A stretch of DNA of 55,704 bases, taken from the NCBI GenBank assembly GCA_038040285.1, contig JBBPIN010000016.1, forward strand, positions 1 to 55,704, read 5' to 3'. Both the position numbers and the translations under genes were made by a program. Shown here piece by piece: positions 43,056 to 51,974 of the stretch. How positions within the stretch are numbered: position 1 is the stretch's first letter; each line of letters starts with the position of its first letter. The notes below the pieces were generated by a model that worked only from the letters and a program-made list of their open reading frames with translations, searched no databases and was not told where the DNA came from. The DNA is from Mayfieldus sp038040285. Its GTDB lineage: Bacteria; Actinomycetota; Thermoleophilia; Solirubrobacterales; 70-9.

Positions 43056-44078
43056 ATGAATTGGCGTTCGAAAACACCCTTTGCCACGCCGCGCGGCCGA
43101 ATCGCGGCACTCGCCTCGTTGCTGGGCCTCTGTGCCGTGATCGCGGCCCCCGCATGGGCGACCGACATCGGCTCGCTGCAGTCGAAGGTCGACGGTGCCC
43201 GCCAGCAGGCCAGTGCGCTGGCCTCCGACCTCGAGGCCAAGCAGCGCCAGATGGTCGCCGCGCAGCAGCAGGCCGCCGCCGCGGCGGCGGGCGAGCGCCA
43301 GCTCAGCGGCCTGCTCGCGGTCGGCGAGCAGCGCGCGGCCGTGTTTGGCCGCGAGGTCGACGAGGCCCAGCGGCACCTGGCGGTCGAGAGAGCGCGTTTG
43401 CGCCGGGCCCTTGCTGCGCTGAGGGGCCGGCTGGTCGCGATCTACAAGAACGGCATGCCCGACGCGACCGACCTGGTGCTCAGCGCCAATGGGTTCGACG
43501 ATCTGGTGACCCGGGCGGACTACCTGCGGATGATCGAGGACTCTGACAGCAGTCTGGCGGGACGGGTGAAGCAGGTTCGCGACGCGATCAAGTTCCAGCT
43601 CGGCGTCGTCGAGCGGTTGAAGGCCCGCCAGGACGCCTACAACGCGCGCCTCGCGACGGCGCGTGACCAGATCGCGGGGGTGCGGCAGCGGGCCGAATCG
43701 CAGGCATCGCAACTGGCCGCTATCCGCGCTTCGCGAGAGGCAACGCTGAGCGAGCTTCAGTCCAACATCAACGGCTGGATGAGCCAGATCGAACAGGCCC
43801 AGCAGGTCAGCGCCGCGGAGGCGCAGGCGACCGTCGGCCGCTGGCTCGACGGTCCCTACTCGATCCCGTCCTCGATCGTGATGTGCGAGTCAGGCGGCAA
43901 CTACGGGGCCACAAACCCGTCCAGCGGCGCCGGCGGCGCCTACCAGATCCTGCCCTCGACCTGGTCGACCTACGGGGGCAAGGGCTCCCCCCAGAACGGC
44001 CCCAAGCAGCAGCAGAACCAGATCGCCGCCCAGATCTGGGCCGACTCAGGTCCTGGCGCCTGGGTTTGCGCCGGCTGA
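43056..44078 (+). CDS. Secreted coiled-coil protein with lysozyme-like transglycosylase (Rpf-type) domain
   Basis: 340 aa. Signal peptide (ALASLLGLCAVIAAPAWA, cut after AWA). Long coiled coil (about 38-255) of the PcsB/RipC-type N-terminal kind, with the hinge YKNGMPDATDLVLSANGFDD. The C-terminal ~80 residues form a small lysozyme-like domain: IVMCESGGNYGATNPSSGAG with catalytic Glu278, then YQILPSTWSTYGG and QIAAQIWADSGPGAWVC. This matches resuscitation-promoting-factor/transglycosylase-like domains that cut peptidoglycan. The coiled coil may restrain it until a partner opens it (known for PcsB; inferred here). Directly governed by the c-di-AMP riboswitch upstream. Confidence 0.9.
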   Translation: MNWRSKTPFATPRGRIAALASLLGLCAVIAAPAWATDIGSLQSKVDGARQQASALASDLEAKQRQMVAAQQQAAAAAAGERQLSGLLAVGEQRAAVFGREVDEAQRHLAVERARLRRALAALRGRLVAIYKNGMPDATDLVLSANGFDDLVTRADYLRMIEDSDSSLAGRVKQVRDAIKFQLGVVERLKARQDAYNARLATARDQIAGVRQRAESQASQLAAIRASREATLSELQSNINGWMSQIEQAQQVSAAEAQATVGRWLDGPYSIPSSIVMCESGGNYGATNPSSGAGGAYQILPSTWSTYGGKGSPQNGPKQQQNQIAAQIWADSGPGAWVCAG

Positions 44079-44081
44079 TCG

Positions 44082-45089
44082 CTACTTCGACACGGGGCTT
44101 CCCGACAGCTCAGCCGCCACCTGGGCCGAGATCCACTCGTAGGTCTTCTCCAGGCCCTCGCGCAGGCTGATGCTCGGCTCCCAGCCGTAGGTCTCGCGAA
44201 AGCGGGTGTTGTCGCTGTTGCGGCCCCGCACGCCCTGGGGGGCGGCGGGGCGGTAGCTGCGGCGCAACTTGGCCCTGGCGATTTGCTCCACGGTGTCGAC
44301 GAGCTGGTCGACGGTGACCAGCTCGGCGCTGCCGAGGTTGATCGGCTCGATCCTCGGTCCCTCGAGGACCTCGATCGTGCCCCGCACGCAGTCGTCCAAG
44401 TACATGAAGCTGCGGGTCTGCTTGCCGTCGCCCCAGACCTCGATCTCTTCGCTGCCCGACTGCACGGCCTCGGCGACCTTGCGGCAGATCGCGGCCGGGG
44501 CCTTCTCGCGCCCTCCGGTCCAGCTCCCGTTCGGGCCGTAGACGTTGTGGTAGCGGGCGACCCGGGTCTCGAGCCCGAAGTCCTCCAGGTAGTGACGGCA
44601 CATCCGCTCCGAGAAGAGCTTCTCCCAGCCGTAGCCATCCTCGGGATCCGCGGGGTAGGCGTCCTCTTCCCGCAATGGCGCGACGTCGGGCGAGGATTGC
44701 CTCGCGGCGGGGTAGACGCAGGCCGAAGACGCGTAGAAGAAGCGCTCCACGGAAGCGTCCTGGGCGGCGATCAGAAGCTGGGTGTTGATCAGCACCGAGA
44801 GCATGCAGAGCGCCTTGTTGCCCTCGATGAACCCCATGCCGCCCATGTCGGCGGCGAGGTTGTAGACGTCGGCGATGCCGTCGGTCGCCTCCTCGCAGGC
44901 CTCCCGGAGCGAGAGGTCAAACACCTGGTTGTCCGCCTGCTCGTGAAGCTGGAACCACTCGTCGAGCGGCTTGCAGTCGGTCGCCCGCACGGTGGCTCCG
45001 CGGTTGGCCAGCTCGCGCACGAGGTGGCCACCGATGAAGCCGCCGGCACCGGTGACCAGGGTCAGACGCTGGGTTGGCTCTGTGCTCAT
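44082..45089 (-). CDS. NAD-dependent epimerase, GDP-mannose 3,5-epimerase-like
   Basis: 335 aa extended SDR. TLVTGAGGFIGGHLVRELAN carries the NAD motif. YNLAADMGGMGFIEGNKALC, SSACVYPAARQSS and DGYGWEKLFSERMCRHYLED (Tyr-x3-Lys) closely resemble GDP-D-mannose 3',5'-epimerase, which makes GDP-L-galactose and GDP-L-gulose. Its product may feed surface polysaccharide. ATG 45089 is the only plausible start. It is convergent with the hydrolase (3-bp gap between stops) and follows sixA on the same strand (18-bp gap). Confidence 0.85.
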   Translation of the reverse strand: MSTEPTQRLTLVTGAGGFIGGHLVRELANRGATVRATDCKPLDEWFQLHEQADNQVFDLSLREACEEATDGIADVYNLAADMGGMGFIEGNKALCMLSVLINTQLLIAAQDASVERFFYASSACVYPAARQSSPDVAPLREEDAYPADPEDGYGWEKLFSERMCRHYLEDFGLETRVARYHNVYGPNGSWTGGREKAPAAICRKVAEAVQSGSEEIEVWGDGKQTRSFMYLDDCVRGTIEVLEGPRIEPINLGSAELVTVDQLVDTVEQIARAKLRRSYRPAAPQGVRGRNSDNTRFRETYGWEPSISLREGLEKTYEWISAQVAAELSGSPVSK

Positions 45090-45107
45090 CGGGGGGATGC
45101 TGGCAGG

Positions 45108-45542
45108 CTAGATAGCGGCGATGCTGCGCAGCTCTTTTGGCCGCAGCAGCCCGTGCAGGAGATTGTCCTCCACGCAGGCCAGGCCCCCCTTTCGCAGCTT
45201 CACTCGGGCCCCGGTGAGGTCCGCAACGGAGTTTGAGAAGTCCGGCTCGTGACCGACCAGCAGCACGTCACCGTGCCCCGCGGCGAGCGCAAGCGCGTCG
45301 AACGGGCCTCCGCGCAACTCCTCGGCGATCTCCACCGCGACGTCGAGGTGCTGGCAGACGATCCTCGCGGTCTGTTCGGCTCGCACCTTGGGACTCGTCA
45401 GGCAGACGTCGATCTCGGCTTCCAGGGTCGCCAGCGCCCGGCCGGCGGCCTGGGCCTGGCGCTCGCCCTTCGAGGTCAGACGTCGCGCCGCATCGTCGGT
45501 CGTCTCGCGCTCGGCGTCGCCGTGGCGCAGGAAATAGATCAC
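45108..45542 (-). CDS. sixA: SixA-type phosphohistidine phosphatase (histidine phosphatase superfamily)
   Basis: 144 aa. Begins MIYFLRHGDAERET with the catalytic RHG; a second His in VLLVGHEPDFSNSV completes the site; LTSPKVRAEQTA and LTSKGERQAQAAGRAL are typical of SixA. These enzymes remove phosphate from His of phosphotransfer or PTS-type proteins; the partner here is unknown. GTG 45542 is the start. It probably shares a transcript with the downstream epimerase. Confidence 0.88.
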   Translation of the reverse strand: MIYFLRHGDAERETTDDAARRLTSKGERQAQAAGRALATLEAEIDVCLTSPKVRAEQTARIVCQHLDVAVEIAEELRGGPFDALALAAGHGDVLLVGHEPDFSNSVADLTGARVKLRKGGLACVEDNLLHGLLRPKELRSIAAI

Positions 45543-45563
45543 GGGAATCGATGCTAGTCATTT

Positions 45564-45632
45564 CGTCATTGGTCATTCGTCGCTCGTCATTCGAGCTGAC
45601 CCCGAATGACGAATGACAAATGACGAGTGACG
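45564..45632. repeat. Imperfect 30-bp inverted repeat between sixA and dnaE
   Basis: Arms at 45564-45593 and 45603-45632 match at 25 of 30 positions, with a 9-nt loop. Each arm is itself built of short GTCATT-type units (or GAATGAC in the other arm). It could form a long hairpin on either strand within the sixA-dnaE divergent region. Confidence 0.8.
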
Positions 45633-45685
45633 GAAGTTGCGGGAATCGCTCGAGCGCCGTCCTCGCCGGCTGAAAACATGGCGGT

Positions 45686-48600
45686 GTGAGCAATTCGGCG
45701 GTCCATCTGCATGTCCACAGCGAGTATTCGCTGCTCGACGGGGCCTGCAAGATCGACCCGATGGTGCAGCGGGCGGCCGAGCTCGGCATGCCCGCCCTCG
45801 GCCTCACCGACCACGGGGTGATGAACGGCGCGGTCGACCTCTACAAGGCCTGCCGCAAGAACGACATCAAGCCGATCATCGGCCTCGAGGCATATCTGGT
45901 CGACGACCGCACGGCGGTCCGGGAGAGCGTTCGCTACGAGCGCAACCACCTGACCCTGCTGGCCGCCGACGACAGCGGATTCCGCAATCTCGTGCAGCTC
46001 AGCTCCGCCAGCTTCCTGGAGGGCTTCGCGCGCGGCAAGGCGAACGTCGACATGGAGCTGCTGGATCGCCACTCCGAAGGGGTGATCGCGCTCACCGGCT
46101 GCCTGCAGTCCCGCTTCTGTCAGCGGCTGATTCAGGACCGCCCCGACGACGCCCGCGCCCACGCCGACGAGCTGCTGGGAGTGTTCGGGCCCGAGCAAGT
46201 CTACTTCGAGGTCCAGAACAACGGCATCGCGGAGCAGGACAAGGCGAACGAGGGAATCGCCCGCATCGCCCGCGAGGTCGGCCGACCGCTTGTCGGCACC
46301 GCCGACGTCCACTACCTGCGCCGCGAGGACTACGACAACCACGCGGCGCTGCTCTGTGTGCAGACCAAGTCGACGCTGGAGGCGCCGAAGCTCACCTTCG
46401 ATACCAACGAGTTCTTCCTCAAGGACTCCGACCAGATGGGCGAGTCGTTCTCCGCCTGGCCCGAGGCGGTGCCGACGACGCTCGAGATCGCCGAGCGCTG
46501 CGAGGTCGAGATCGAGCTCGGCAAGCTGCTGCTGCCGCGCTACCCGACTCCCGATGGCGAAGAGCCGGAGGAGATGCTGCGCCGGATCGCCGACGAGGGG
46601 CTGCGGCGGCGCTACGGCGACCCGGCCTCGGCCGAGGCCCGGGAGCGGCTGGAGTTCGAGCTCGGCGTGATCGAGGAGATGGGCTTCGAGTCCTACTTCC
46701 TGATCGTCTGGGACTTCGTCCGCTTCGCGAAGGAGAACGGGATCGCAGTCGGTCCGGGCCGCGGCTCTGCGGCCGGCTCGATCGTCAGCTACTGCCTCAA
46801 CATCACCGACGTCGATCCGCTCGCCAACCGGCTGCTGTTCGAGCGCTTCCTCAACCCGGGCCGCAAGTCGATGCCCGACATCGACATCGACTTCTCGGTC
46901 CGGGGTCGCGAGCGGGTGATCCGCTACGTGGCAGAGAAGTACGGGCGCGAGTCGGTGGCCCAGATCATCACCTTCGGCAAGATGGCGCCGCGGGCGGCGA
47001 CCCGCGACGCCGCCCGGGTGCTCGGCTTCGACTACGCGACCGGCGACCGGCTCGCCAAGCAGATCCCCGAGCCCGTGCTGGGGCGCAATCTGAGTTTCGA
47101 GGAGTGCCTGAAACCGGGACAGGAACTGCGCCAGACCTACGAATCAGACCCCGACGCGAAGCGGGTCCTCGACGTCGCCCAGGGGCTGGAGGGAATCATC
47201 CGCAACGCCTCGATCCACGCCGCCGCGGTGGTGATCGCCGACCGGCCCCTGCAGGAGATCGTTCCCCTTCAGCTCGCCGAGGACCGTCCGGCCCGCGAGG
47301 CGAACGGCAACGGGAACGGCAAGGCGGAGCGCTCCTACAAGATCGTCACCCAGTACTCGATGGGCCCAATCGAGGAGATCGGGCTGCTGAAGATGGACTT
47401 CCTCGGGCTGCGCAACCTCGACGTGATCGAGGACGCGGTGGAGATCATCGAGCGCTCGCGTGGTGAGCGAATCGACATCGAAGCGATCCCGATGGACGAC
47501 CGCCGCACCTACGAGATGCTCGCCCGCGGCGAGTCGGTTGGTGTCTTTCAACTCGAGTCCGACGGTATGCGCGACGCCCTGACGCAGGTGCGCCCGACCG
47601 AGTTCGAGGACATCGTCGCGCTGGTCTCGCTCTACCGCCCGGGGGCGATCCGATACATCCCGACCTACGCGAATGGCAAGCGGGACCCCTCGACGGTCGT
47701 CTTCCCCGACCAGCGCCTGCGGCCGATCACCGAGGAGACCTACGGCTGCGTGATCTACCAGGAGCAGTTGATGGAGATCGCCAAGGAGATGGCCGGCTTC
47801 AGCCCCGCCGAGGCCGATGACCTGCGCAAGGCGGTGGGCAAGAAGAAGCGCAGTCTGATGGCGGGGATGAAGGACAAGTTCATGGCTGGGCTGACTGAAA
47901 GTGGTACCGACGGGGAGGTCGCCAACGATCTGTGGTCGCTGATGACCGCTGCCGCCGACTATTCCTTCAACCGCTCGCACGCCGCCTGCTACGCGCTGAT
48001 CGCCTACCGCACCGCCTACCTTCGGGCCAACTACCCGGCGGAGTACATGGCGGCGCTGATCTCGACCGTGATGACCACCAAGGACAAGGTCCCGTTCTTC
48101 GTCAACCGCTGCGACGAGATGGGGATCGAGGTGCTGCCGCCCGACGTCAATGCATCCGAGCACGGCTTCGTGGTCTCCGAGAACAAGATCCGCTTCGGGC
48201 TCGACGCGGTCAAGAACGTCGGCCATGCCGCCGTCGAGGCGATTCTGCGGGCCCGCGAGGACGGGCAGTTCGGCTCGCTGTGGGACTTCTGCGAGCGGGT
48301 TGACGCGCGCGCCGTCAACAAGCGGGCGATCGAGTGCCTGATCAAGTGCGGGGCGCTGGACTCGACCGGCGCCAGCCGTCAGGGAATGCTGGAGACGCTG
48401 CCGGCCGCCCAGTCGGGCGGCCAGAAGGCGCAGGAGGATGCCCAACTCGGCCAGGGCTCGATCTTCGACATCGGCGACGCGGCGGGTGGGTCCCCGGCCG
48501 GGGTCCAGCGGCCGCCGATCCCGGCCGCCGAGTTCGATCGCCGCGAGCTGCTGCGGATGGAGAAGGAGACGTTGGGGACCTACCTGTCCTCGCACCCGCT

Positions 48601-49195
48601 CGCCGACGTGCGCGACGCGCTGCGGGCGCGCGTCGATTGCACGCTGGCCGAGCTCCAGAACAAGCCGGACGGCTCTTGGGTGACGGTTGGCGGCATCGTC
48701 ACCGAGCTCAAGCGGATCCGAACCAAGCGCGGCGACCAGATGATGTTCGCCACCCTCGACGACGTCGAGGGCCAGGTGGAGATGCTGGTCTTCAATTCGG
48801 CCTACGCGTCCAATGCCGAGACGATCGATGCCGACGCCGTGGTGGTGGTGCGGGGCCGCGTCGACCACAAGGAGCGCGGCGAGACGAAGCTGGTCGTCCA
48901 GGAGGCGGAACGGTTCGAGCCCGGCCCCGAAGAGATGAAGGCAGCCGCGATTGCCCCGCGCCGTGACGAGCCGTTGGTTCTCCAGGTCAGCGCCGCCGAC
49001 TTCCCACCGACCCTGCTCGATGAGCTGAAGTCGGTGTTCGAGCACTTCCCGGGCGACACGGAGGTTCTGCTCGAGATGCAGACGCGAGAGGGTCCCCGCA
49101 CGCTCCGCTTCGGGTCCGACTACAAGGTGCGCGACTCGAGTGCCCTGCGGGCGGAGCTGGACGTAGTTCTGGGCCCAGGCGTGATGGCGGCCTGA
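45686..49195 (+). CDS. dnaE: DNA polymerase III alpha subunit
   Basis: 1169 aa, full length for DnaE1. PHP domain at the N-terminus with metal-site histidines intact (VHLHVHSEYSLLDG; His7, His9, His11), GLTDHGVMNGAVDLYKA and TADVHYLRRED. Polymerase core with GPGRGSAAGSIVSYCL and the catalytic PDIDIDF (397-403); FNRSHAACYALIAYRTAYLR in the fingers. A helix-hairpin-helix part and C-terminal OB fold (SWVTVGGIVTELKRIRTKRG) follow. The intact PHP His set suggests proofreading by the PHP domain is possible (inference). GTG 45686 is chosen by the match to the family N-terminus. A short Asn/Gly-rich linker (REANGNGNGKAE) sits near residue 540. Confidence 0.97.
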   Translation: MSNSAVHLHVHSEYSLLDGACKIDPMVQRAAELGMPALGLTDHGVMNGAVDLYKACRKNDIKPIIGLEAYLVDDRTAVRESVRYERNHLTLLAADDSGFRNLVQLSSASFLEGFARGKANVDMELLDRHSEGVIALTGCLQSRFCQRLIQDRPDDARAHADELLGVFGPEQVYFEVQNNGIAEQDKANEGIARIAREVGRPLVGTADVHYLRREDYDNHAALLCVQTKSTLEAPKLTFDTNEFFLKDSDQMGESFSAWPEAVPTTLEIAERCEVEIELGKLLLPRYPTPDGEEPEEMLRRIADEGLRRRYGDPASAEARERLEFELGVIEEMGFESYFLIVWDFVRFAKENGIAVGPGRGSAAGSIVSYCLNITDVDPLANRLLFERFLNPGRKSMPDIDIDFSVRGRERVIRYVAEKYGRESVAQIITFGKMAPRAATRDAARVLGFDYATGDRLAKQIPEPVLGRNLSFEECLKPGQELRQTYESDPDAKRVLDVAQGLEGIIRNASIHAAAVVIADRPLQEIVPLQLAEDRPAREANGNGNGKAERSYKIVTQYSMGPIEEIGLLKMDFLGLRNLDVIEDAVEIIERSRGERIDIEAIPMDDRRTYEMLARGESVGVFQLESDGMRDALTQVRPTEFEDIVALVSLYRPGAIRYIPTYANGKRDPSTVVFPDQRLRPITEETYGCVIYQEQLMEIAKEMAGFSPAEADDLRKAVGKKKRSLMAGMKDKFMAGLTESGTDGEVANDLWSLMTAAADYSFNRSHAACYALIAYRTAYLRANYPAEYMAALISTVMTTKDKVPFFVNRCDEMGIEVLPPDVNASEHGFVVSENKIRFGLDAVKNVGHAAVEAILRAREDGQFGSLWDFCERVDARAVNKRAIECLIKCGALDSTGASRQGMLETLPAAQSGGQKAQEDAQLGQGSIFDIGDAAGGSPAGVQRPPIPAAEFDRRELLRMEKETLGTYLSSHPLADVRDALRARVDCTLAELQNKPDGSWVTVGGIVTELKRIRTKRGDQMMFATLDDVEGQVEMLVFNSAYASNAETIDADAVVVVRGRVDHKERGETKLVVQEAERFEPGPEEMKAAAIAPRRDEPLVLQVSAADFPPTLLDELKSVFEHFPGDTEVLLEMQTREGPRTLRFGSDYKVRDSSALRAELDVVLGPGVMAA

Positions 49196-49237
49196 GACCG
49201 CTTGGCTTTCGGGCCCCTCGCGCCTAGACTCCTCCTA

Positions 49238-49639
49238 ATGCCGGCCAAGCAGACAGAGCAGAAGGCTGCCCGCGCGGGCGAGTGTCGTCGCTGTAGCGCC
49301 TTCTGCGACAAGATGGTCGAGCCGCGGGGCTGCATCGAGATGCGCTGCCGCTATCTCTACAGCTACATCGACTCGCTGACCGGCACCCAGTACATGGGCT
49401 GCATGCAGAAGGTGTTCGGCGGCGAGGTCGACCTCGAGTCGGTGCTTGCCCCGGGCGGGTTTGGGGGAATCAAGATGACCGGCGAAGCGCTGCCCCAGTG
49501 CCAATTCACGGTCGAGCGCGCCTTCGAGGGCCAGGGACGCGCCTACGATTGCGTCAACCCGCGTTTCTTCGACTGCACAGATGAAGGCCCCGAGGCAATA
49601 CGGGCTTTCGACCTCCGCGACGCGCTACGTAGCCACTAG
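49238..49639 (+). CDS. Cysteine-rich protein of unknown function
   Basis: 133 aa with nine Cys: a cluster CRRCSAFC (16-23), Cys32, Cys37, Cys55 and a C-terminal set (88, 105, 113) in PQCQFTVERAFEGQGRAYDC and NPRFFDC. The spacing suggests bound zinc or an Fe-S centre, but it fits no family I recognise. The segment RCRYLYSYIDSLTGTQYMGC looks structured and conserved. ATG 49238 is preferred to an earlier start at 49202. It follows dnaE after 42 bp on the same strand and ends in an inverted repeat. Confidence 0.65.
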   Translation: MPAKQTEQKAARAGECRRCSAFCDKMVEPRGCIEMRCRYLYSYIDSLTGTQYMGCMQKVFGGEVDLESVLAPGGFGGIKMTGEALPQCQFTVERAFEGQGRAYDCVNPRFFDCTDEGPEAIRAFDLRDALRSH

Positions 49640-49673
49640 CCACTAAGTCCCTAGCCTCTAGTGGCCAGTGGCT
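49631..49673. terminator. 15-bp inverted repeat between convergent genes (possible two-way terminator)
   Basis: Arms AGCCACTAGCCACTA (49631-49645) and TAGTGGCCAGTGGCT (49659-49673) pair at 14 of 15 positions with a 13-nt loop. Both arms touch stop codons: the Cys-rich gene ends at 49639 and nfo ends at 49672. No U-run, so termination is inferred from position. Confidence 0.6.
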
Positions 49674-50535
49674 AGTGATTGCGGTCCTTTAGACCGCGCT
49701 CGCGCAACCGCTTCGCCTTTTCAACCTGGCGCCTATCCGGTCCGCGCTTGTTGGGGCCCGGCACCTCGAGCGGCGCCGGCAGCCCCTCGAAGCGCGGTTC
49801 CGAGAGGAAGGCTGCCAGCCCCCGGCGGCCCATCTCGCCGTCGCCGATGTTGGCGTGACGGTCGCGGCAGGAGCCCAGCGGCGCGCCGGCGTCGTTGACG
49901 TGAACGCAGCCCAGCCGCTCCAAACCCACCTTCGCGTCAGCCTCGTCGAGTACCGCGCCGAGCTTGTCGCGGTCGGAGATGTCGAAACCCTGCACGAACA
50001 GGTGGCAGGAGTCGAGGCAGAGCCCGAGTCGCTCGTCGCCGCCGGCAAGGTCGATCAGGCGCGCGGTCTCGTCGAAGTCGCGGCCCAGAAGCCCCTTGTG
50101 GCCGGCGGTCTGCTCGAGCAGCAGCGGACAGCTCTCGGTCTGCTTCAGCGCTTCGGAGATCACCCGCGACGCGCGGCGGATCGACCCGGCCAGCGGCTTT
50201 CCCTTCTGCGCTCCCGGATGCAGCACTACCCCGGCTGCCCCGATGCCGTCGCCGATCCTCAGCGCATGGGTCAGCGAGTTCAGCGATTTGGCGCGCAGCT
50301 CGGAGTCGTCGGTTGCGCAATTGATCAGGTAGACGGCGTGGATTACGACCGCGCCGACGCGTGAGCCGTCCATCGCCTTACGGAATGCGGCGAAGTCCTC
50401 GTCGGTGTAACGGGTGGGTCGCCACATCCGCGGGCTCTGGTTGAAGATCTGGATCGAGTCGGCGCGACGCTCCTCGGCGCGCTCGATCGCATTGGACAAG
50501 CCGCCCGCTGTGGAAACATGCGCGCCGATCAGCAC
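49672..50535 (-). CDS. nfo: Endonuclease IV (AP endonuclease)
   Basis: 287 aa. Cuts DNA 5' to abasic sites in base-excision repair using three zinc ions in a TIM barrel. Clear motifs: LIGAHVSTAGGLSNAIERAE, IQIFNQSPRMW, VIHAVYLINCAT, LLLEQTAG, LCLDSCHLFVQGFDI and CVHVNDAGAPLGSCRDRHAN followed by IGDGEMG, with the metal-binding His, Glu and Asp in place. GTG 50535 fits the family N-terminus exactly. The gltX start codon is one base away on the opposite strand, so each promoter must lie inside the other gene. Confidence 0.95.
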   Translation of the reverse strand: MLIGAHVSTAGGLSNAIERAEERRADSIQIFNQSPRMWRPTRYTDEDFAAFRKAMDGSRVGAVVIHAVYLINCATDDSELRAKSLNSLTHALRIGDGIGAAGVVLHPGAQKGKPLAGSIRRASRVISEALKQTESCPLLLEQTAGHKGLLGRDFDETARLIDLAGGDERLGLCLDSCHLFVQGFDISDRDKLGAVLDEADAKVGLERLGCVHVNDAGAPLGSCRDRHANIGDGEMGRRGLAAFLSEPRFEGLPAPLEVPGPNKRGPDRRQVEKAKRLRERGLKDRNH

Positions 50536-50536
50536 C

Positions 50537-51904
50537 GTGAGCCAGGACCTCCGCTTCCGCTTTGCCCCCTCGCCGACCGGTGCGCTGCACATCGGGGGCG
50601 CGAGGACGGCACTGTACAACTGGCTGGCCGCGCGCGGATCGGGCGGCAGCCTCGTGTTGCGGATCGAGGACACCGACCGCGAGCGGTCCACCCCGGAGAA
50701 CGTTGAGCAGATCCTCGAGGTCCTGCGCTGGCTGGAGCTGGACTGGGACGAGGGCCCGATCTCGCAGGCCTCGCGCGCCGAACAGCACGCCGCGCGCCTC
50801 CAGGAGCTGCTCGATTCGGGAGCCGCCTACCGCGACCCGGCCACCGCGGACGACGTGAAGGCCTACAAGCGCGAGCACGGCGCCGACCGCGGCTACCGGG
50901 GGACCCCCAGTGACGATCCCGGCGCAGCGGTGCGCCTGCGCGTTCCCGACGACGGCGACACCGTGGTCGAGGACACGATCCGGGGCCCGGTCGCCTTCCC
51001 CAACCGCAGCCAGGACGATTTCGTGATCGCCCGCGGCGACGGATCGGTGCTCTACAACTTCGCGGTCGCCGTCGACGACGCCGAGATGGGCATCACCGAC
51101 GTGGTGCGGGGCGACGACCACCTCTCCAACACGCCCAAGCAGCTGCTCGTGCTGCGGGCGCTCGGCGCCTCTGAGCCCCGCTACGCCCACCTCCCGCTGC
51201 TGCACGGCCCCGACGGGAAGAAGCTCTCCAAGCGCCACGGAGCCGCCTCGGTCGAGGAGCTGCGCGACGCGGGTTACCTGCCCGAGGCGGTCCGCAATTA
51301 CCTGGCGCTGCTTGGGTGGGGCACGACCGACGACACGACGCTGATGTCGACCGAGGAGCTTGTGGAGCGATTCCGGATCGCGGACGTCCGAAGCGCCTCA
51401 GCGGTCTTCGACGAGCAGAAGCTGCGCTGGATCAACGGGCGCTTCATGCGCGAGCTGCCGCTCGACAAGTACACCGCGCGGGTTGCCGCCTTTCTCGGTC
51501 GCGAGCCCGACGACCGCCTGCGGGCCGGCTGCGCGATCGCGCAGGAGAAGGCGCAGACACTGGCCGAGGTCTGGCCGCTGATCCGCTTCCTCTTCGAGCC
51601 GCCGGTCGACGACCCGAAGGCGTGGCGCAAGGTGATGGGCGAGGGGGAGAGGACCAAAGAGCTACTAGAGGCCGCGCGCGAGGCGCTTGCCGCGACGGAC
51701 GGCTTCGAGCCTTCCGATCTCGAGGCGGCGCTGGAGCCGCTGCTGGAGCGGCTCGACGTCAAGCCGGGCCGGCTCTATCAGCCGATCCGTGTCGCGATCA
51801 CCGGCACCACCGTCTCGCCGGGGATCTTCGAGACCCTGGCGGCGCTTGGGCGCGAGGAATCTCTGCGCAGAATTGACGATGCGATACGCCGGCTGAGCGA
51901 ATAG
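50537..51904 (+). CDS. gltX: Glutamate--tRNA ligase
   Basis: 455 aa class I synthetase. FRFAPSPTGALHIGGARTAL carries the HIGH-type motif (HIGG, 18-21), LRIEDTDRERSTPENVEQI follows, and KKLSKRHG (228-235) is the KMSKS-type loop. The C-terminal anticodon-binding region (RWINGRFMRELPLDKYTARV) is complete. The four-Cys zinc insert found in some GluRS is absent. Could charge tRNA-Glu only or also tRNA-Gln (non-discriminating); not decidable here. GTG 50537 is forced, because the family motif starts at residue 5. Confidence 0.96.
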   Translation: MSQDLRFRFAPSPTGALHIGGARTALYNWLAARGSGGSLVLRIEDTDRERSTPENVEQILEVLRWLELDWDEGPISQASRAEQHAARLQELLDSGAAYRDPATADDVKAYKREHGADRGYRGTPSDDPGAAVRLRVPDDGDTVVEDTIRGPVAFPNRSQDDFVIARGDGSVLYNFAVAVDDAEMGITDVVRGDDHLSNTPKQLLVLRALGASEPRYAHLPLLHGPDGKKLSKRHGAASVEELRDAGYLPEAVRNYLALLGWGTTDDTTLMSTEELVERFRIADVRSASAVFDEQKLRWINGRFMRELPLDKYTARVAAFLGREPDDRLRAGCAIAQEKAQTLAEVWPLIRFLFEPPVDDPKAWRKVMGEGERTKELLEAAREALAATDGFEPSDLEAALEPLLERLDVKPGRLYQPIRVAITGTTVSPGIFETLAALGREESLRRIDDAIRRLSE

Positions 51905-51974
51905 GCTGCCGCGGTCCACTTGGGAATCTGGGACTACGTGGGGGGATTCCAAAATCGACTGAGAGGAGTTCCTC

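Noticed and set aside
47144..49045. 633-codon minus-strand open frame inside dnaE
   Set aside because: Mirror of the dnaE codon pattern; product is low in complexity and dnaE is unmistakable on the plus strand.
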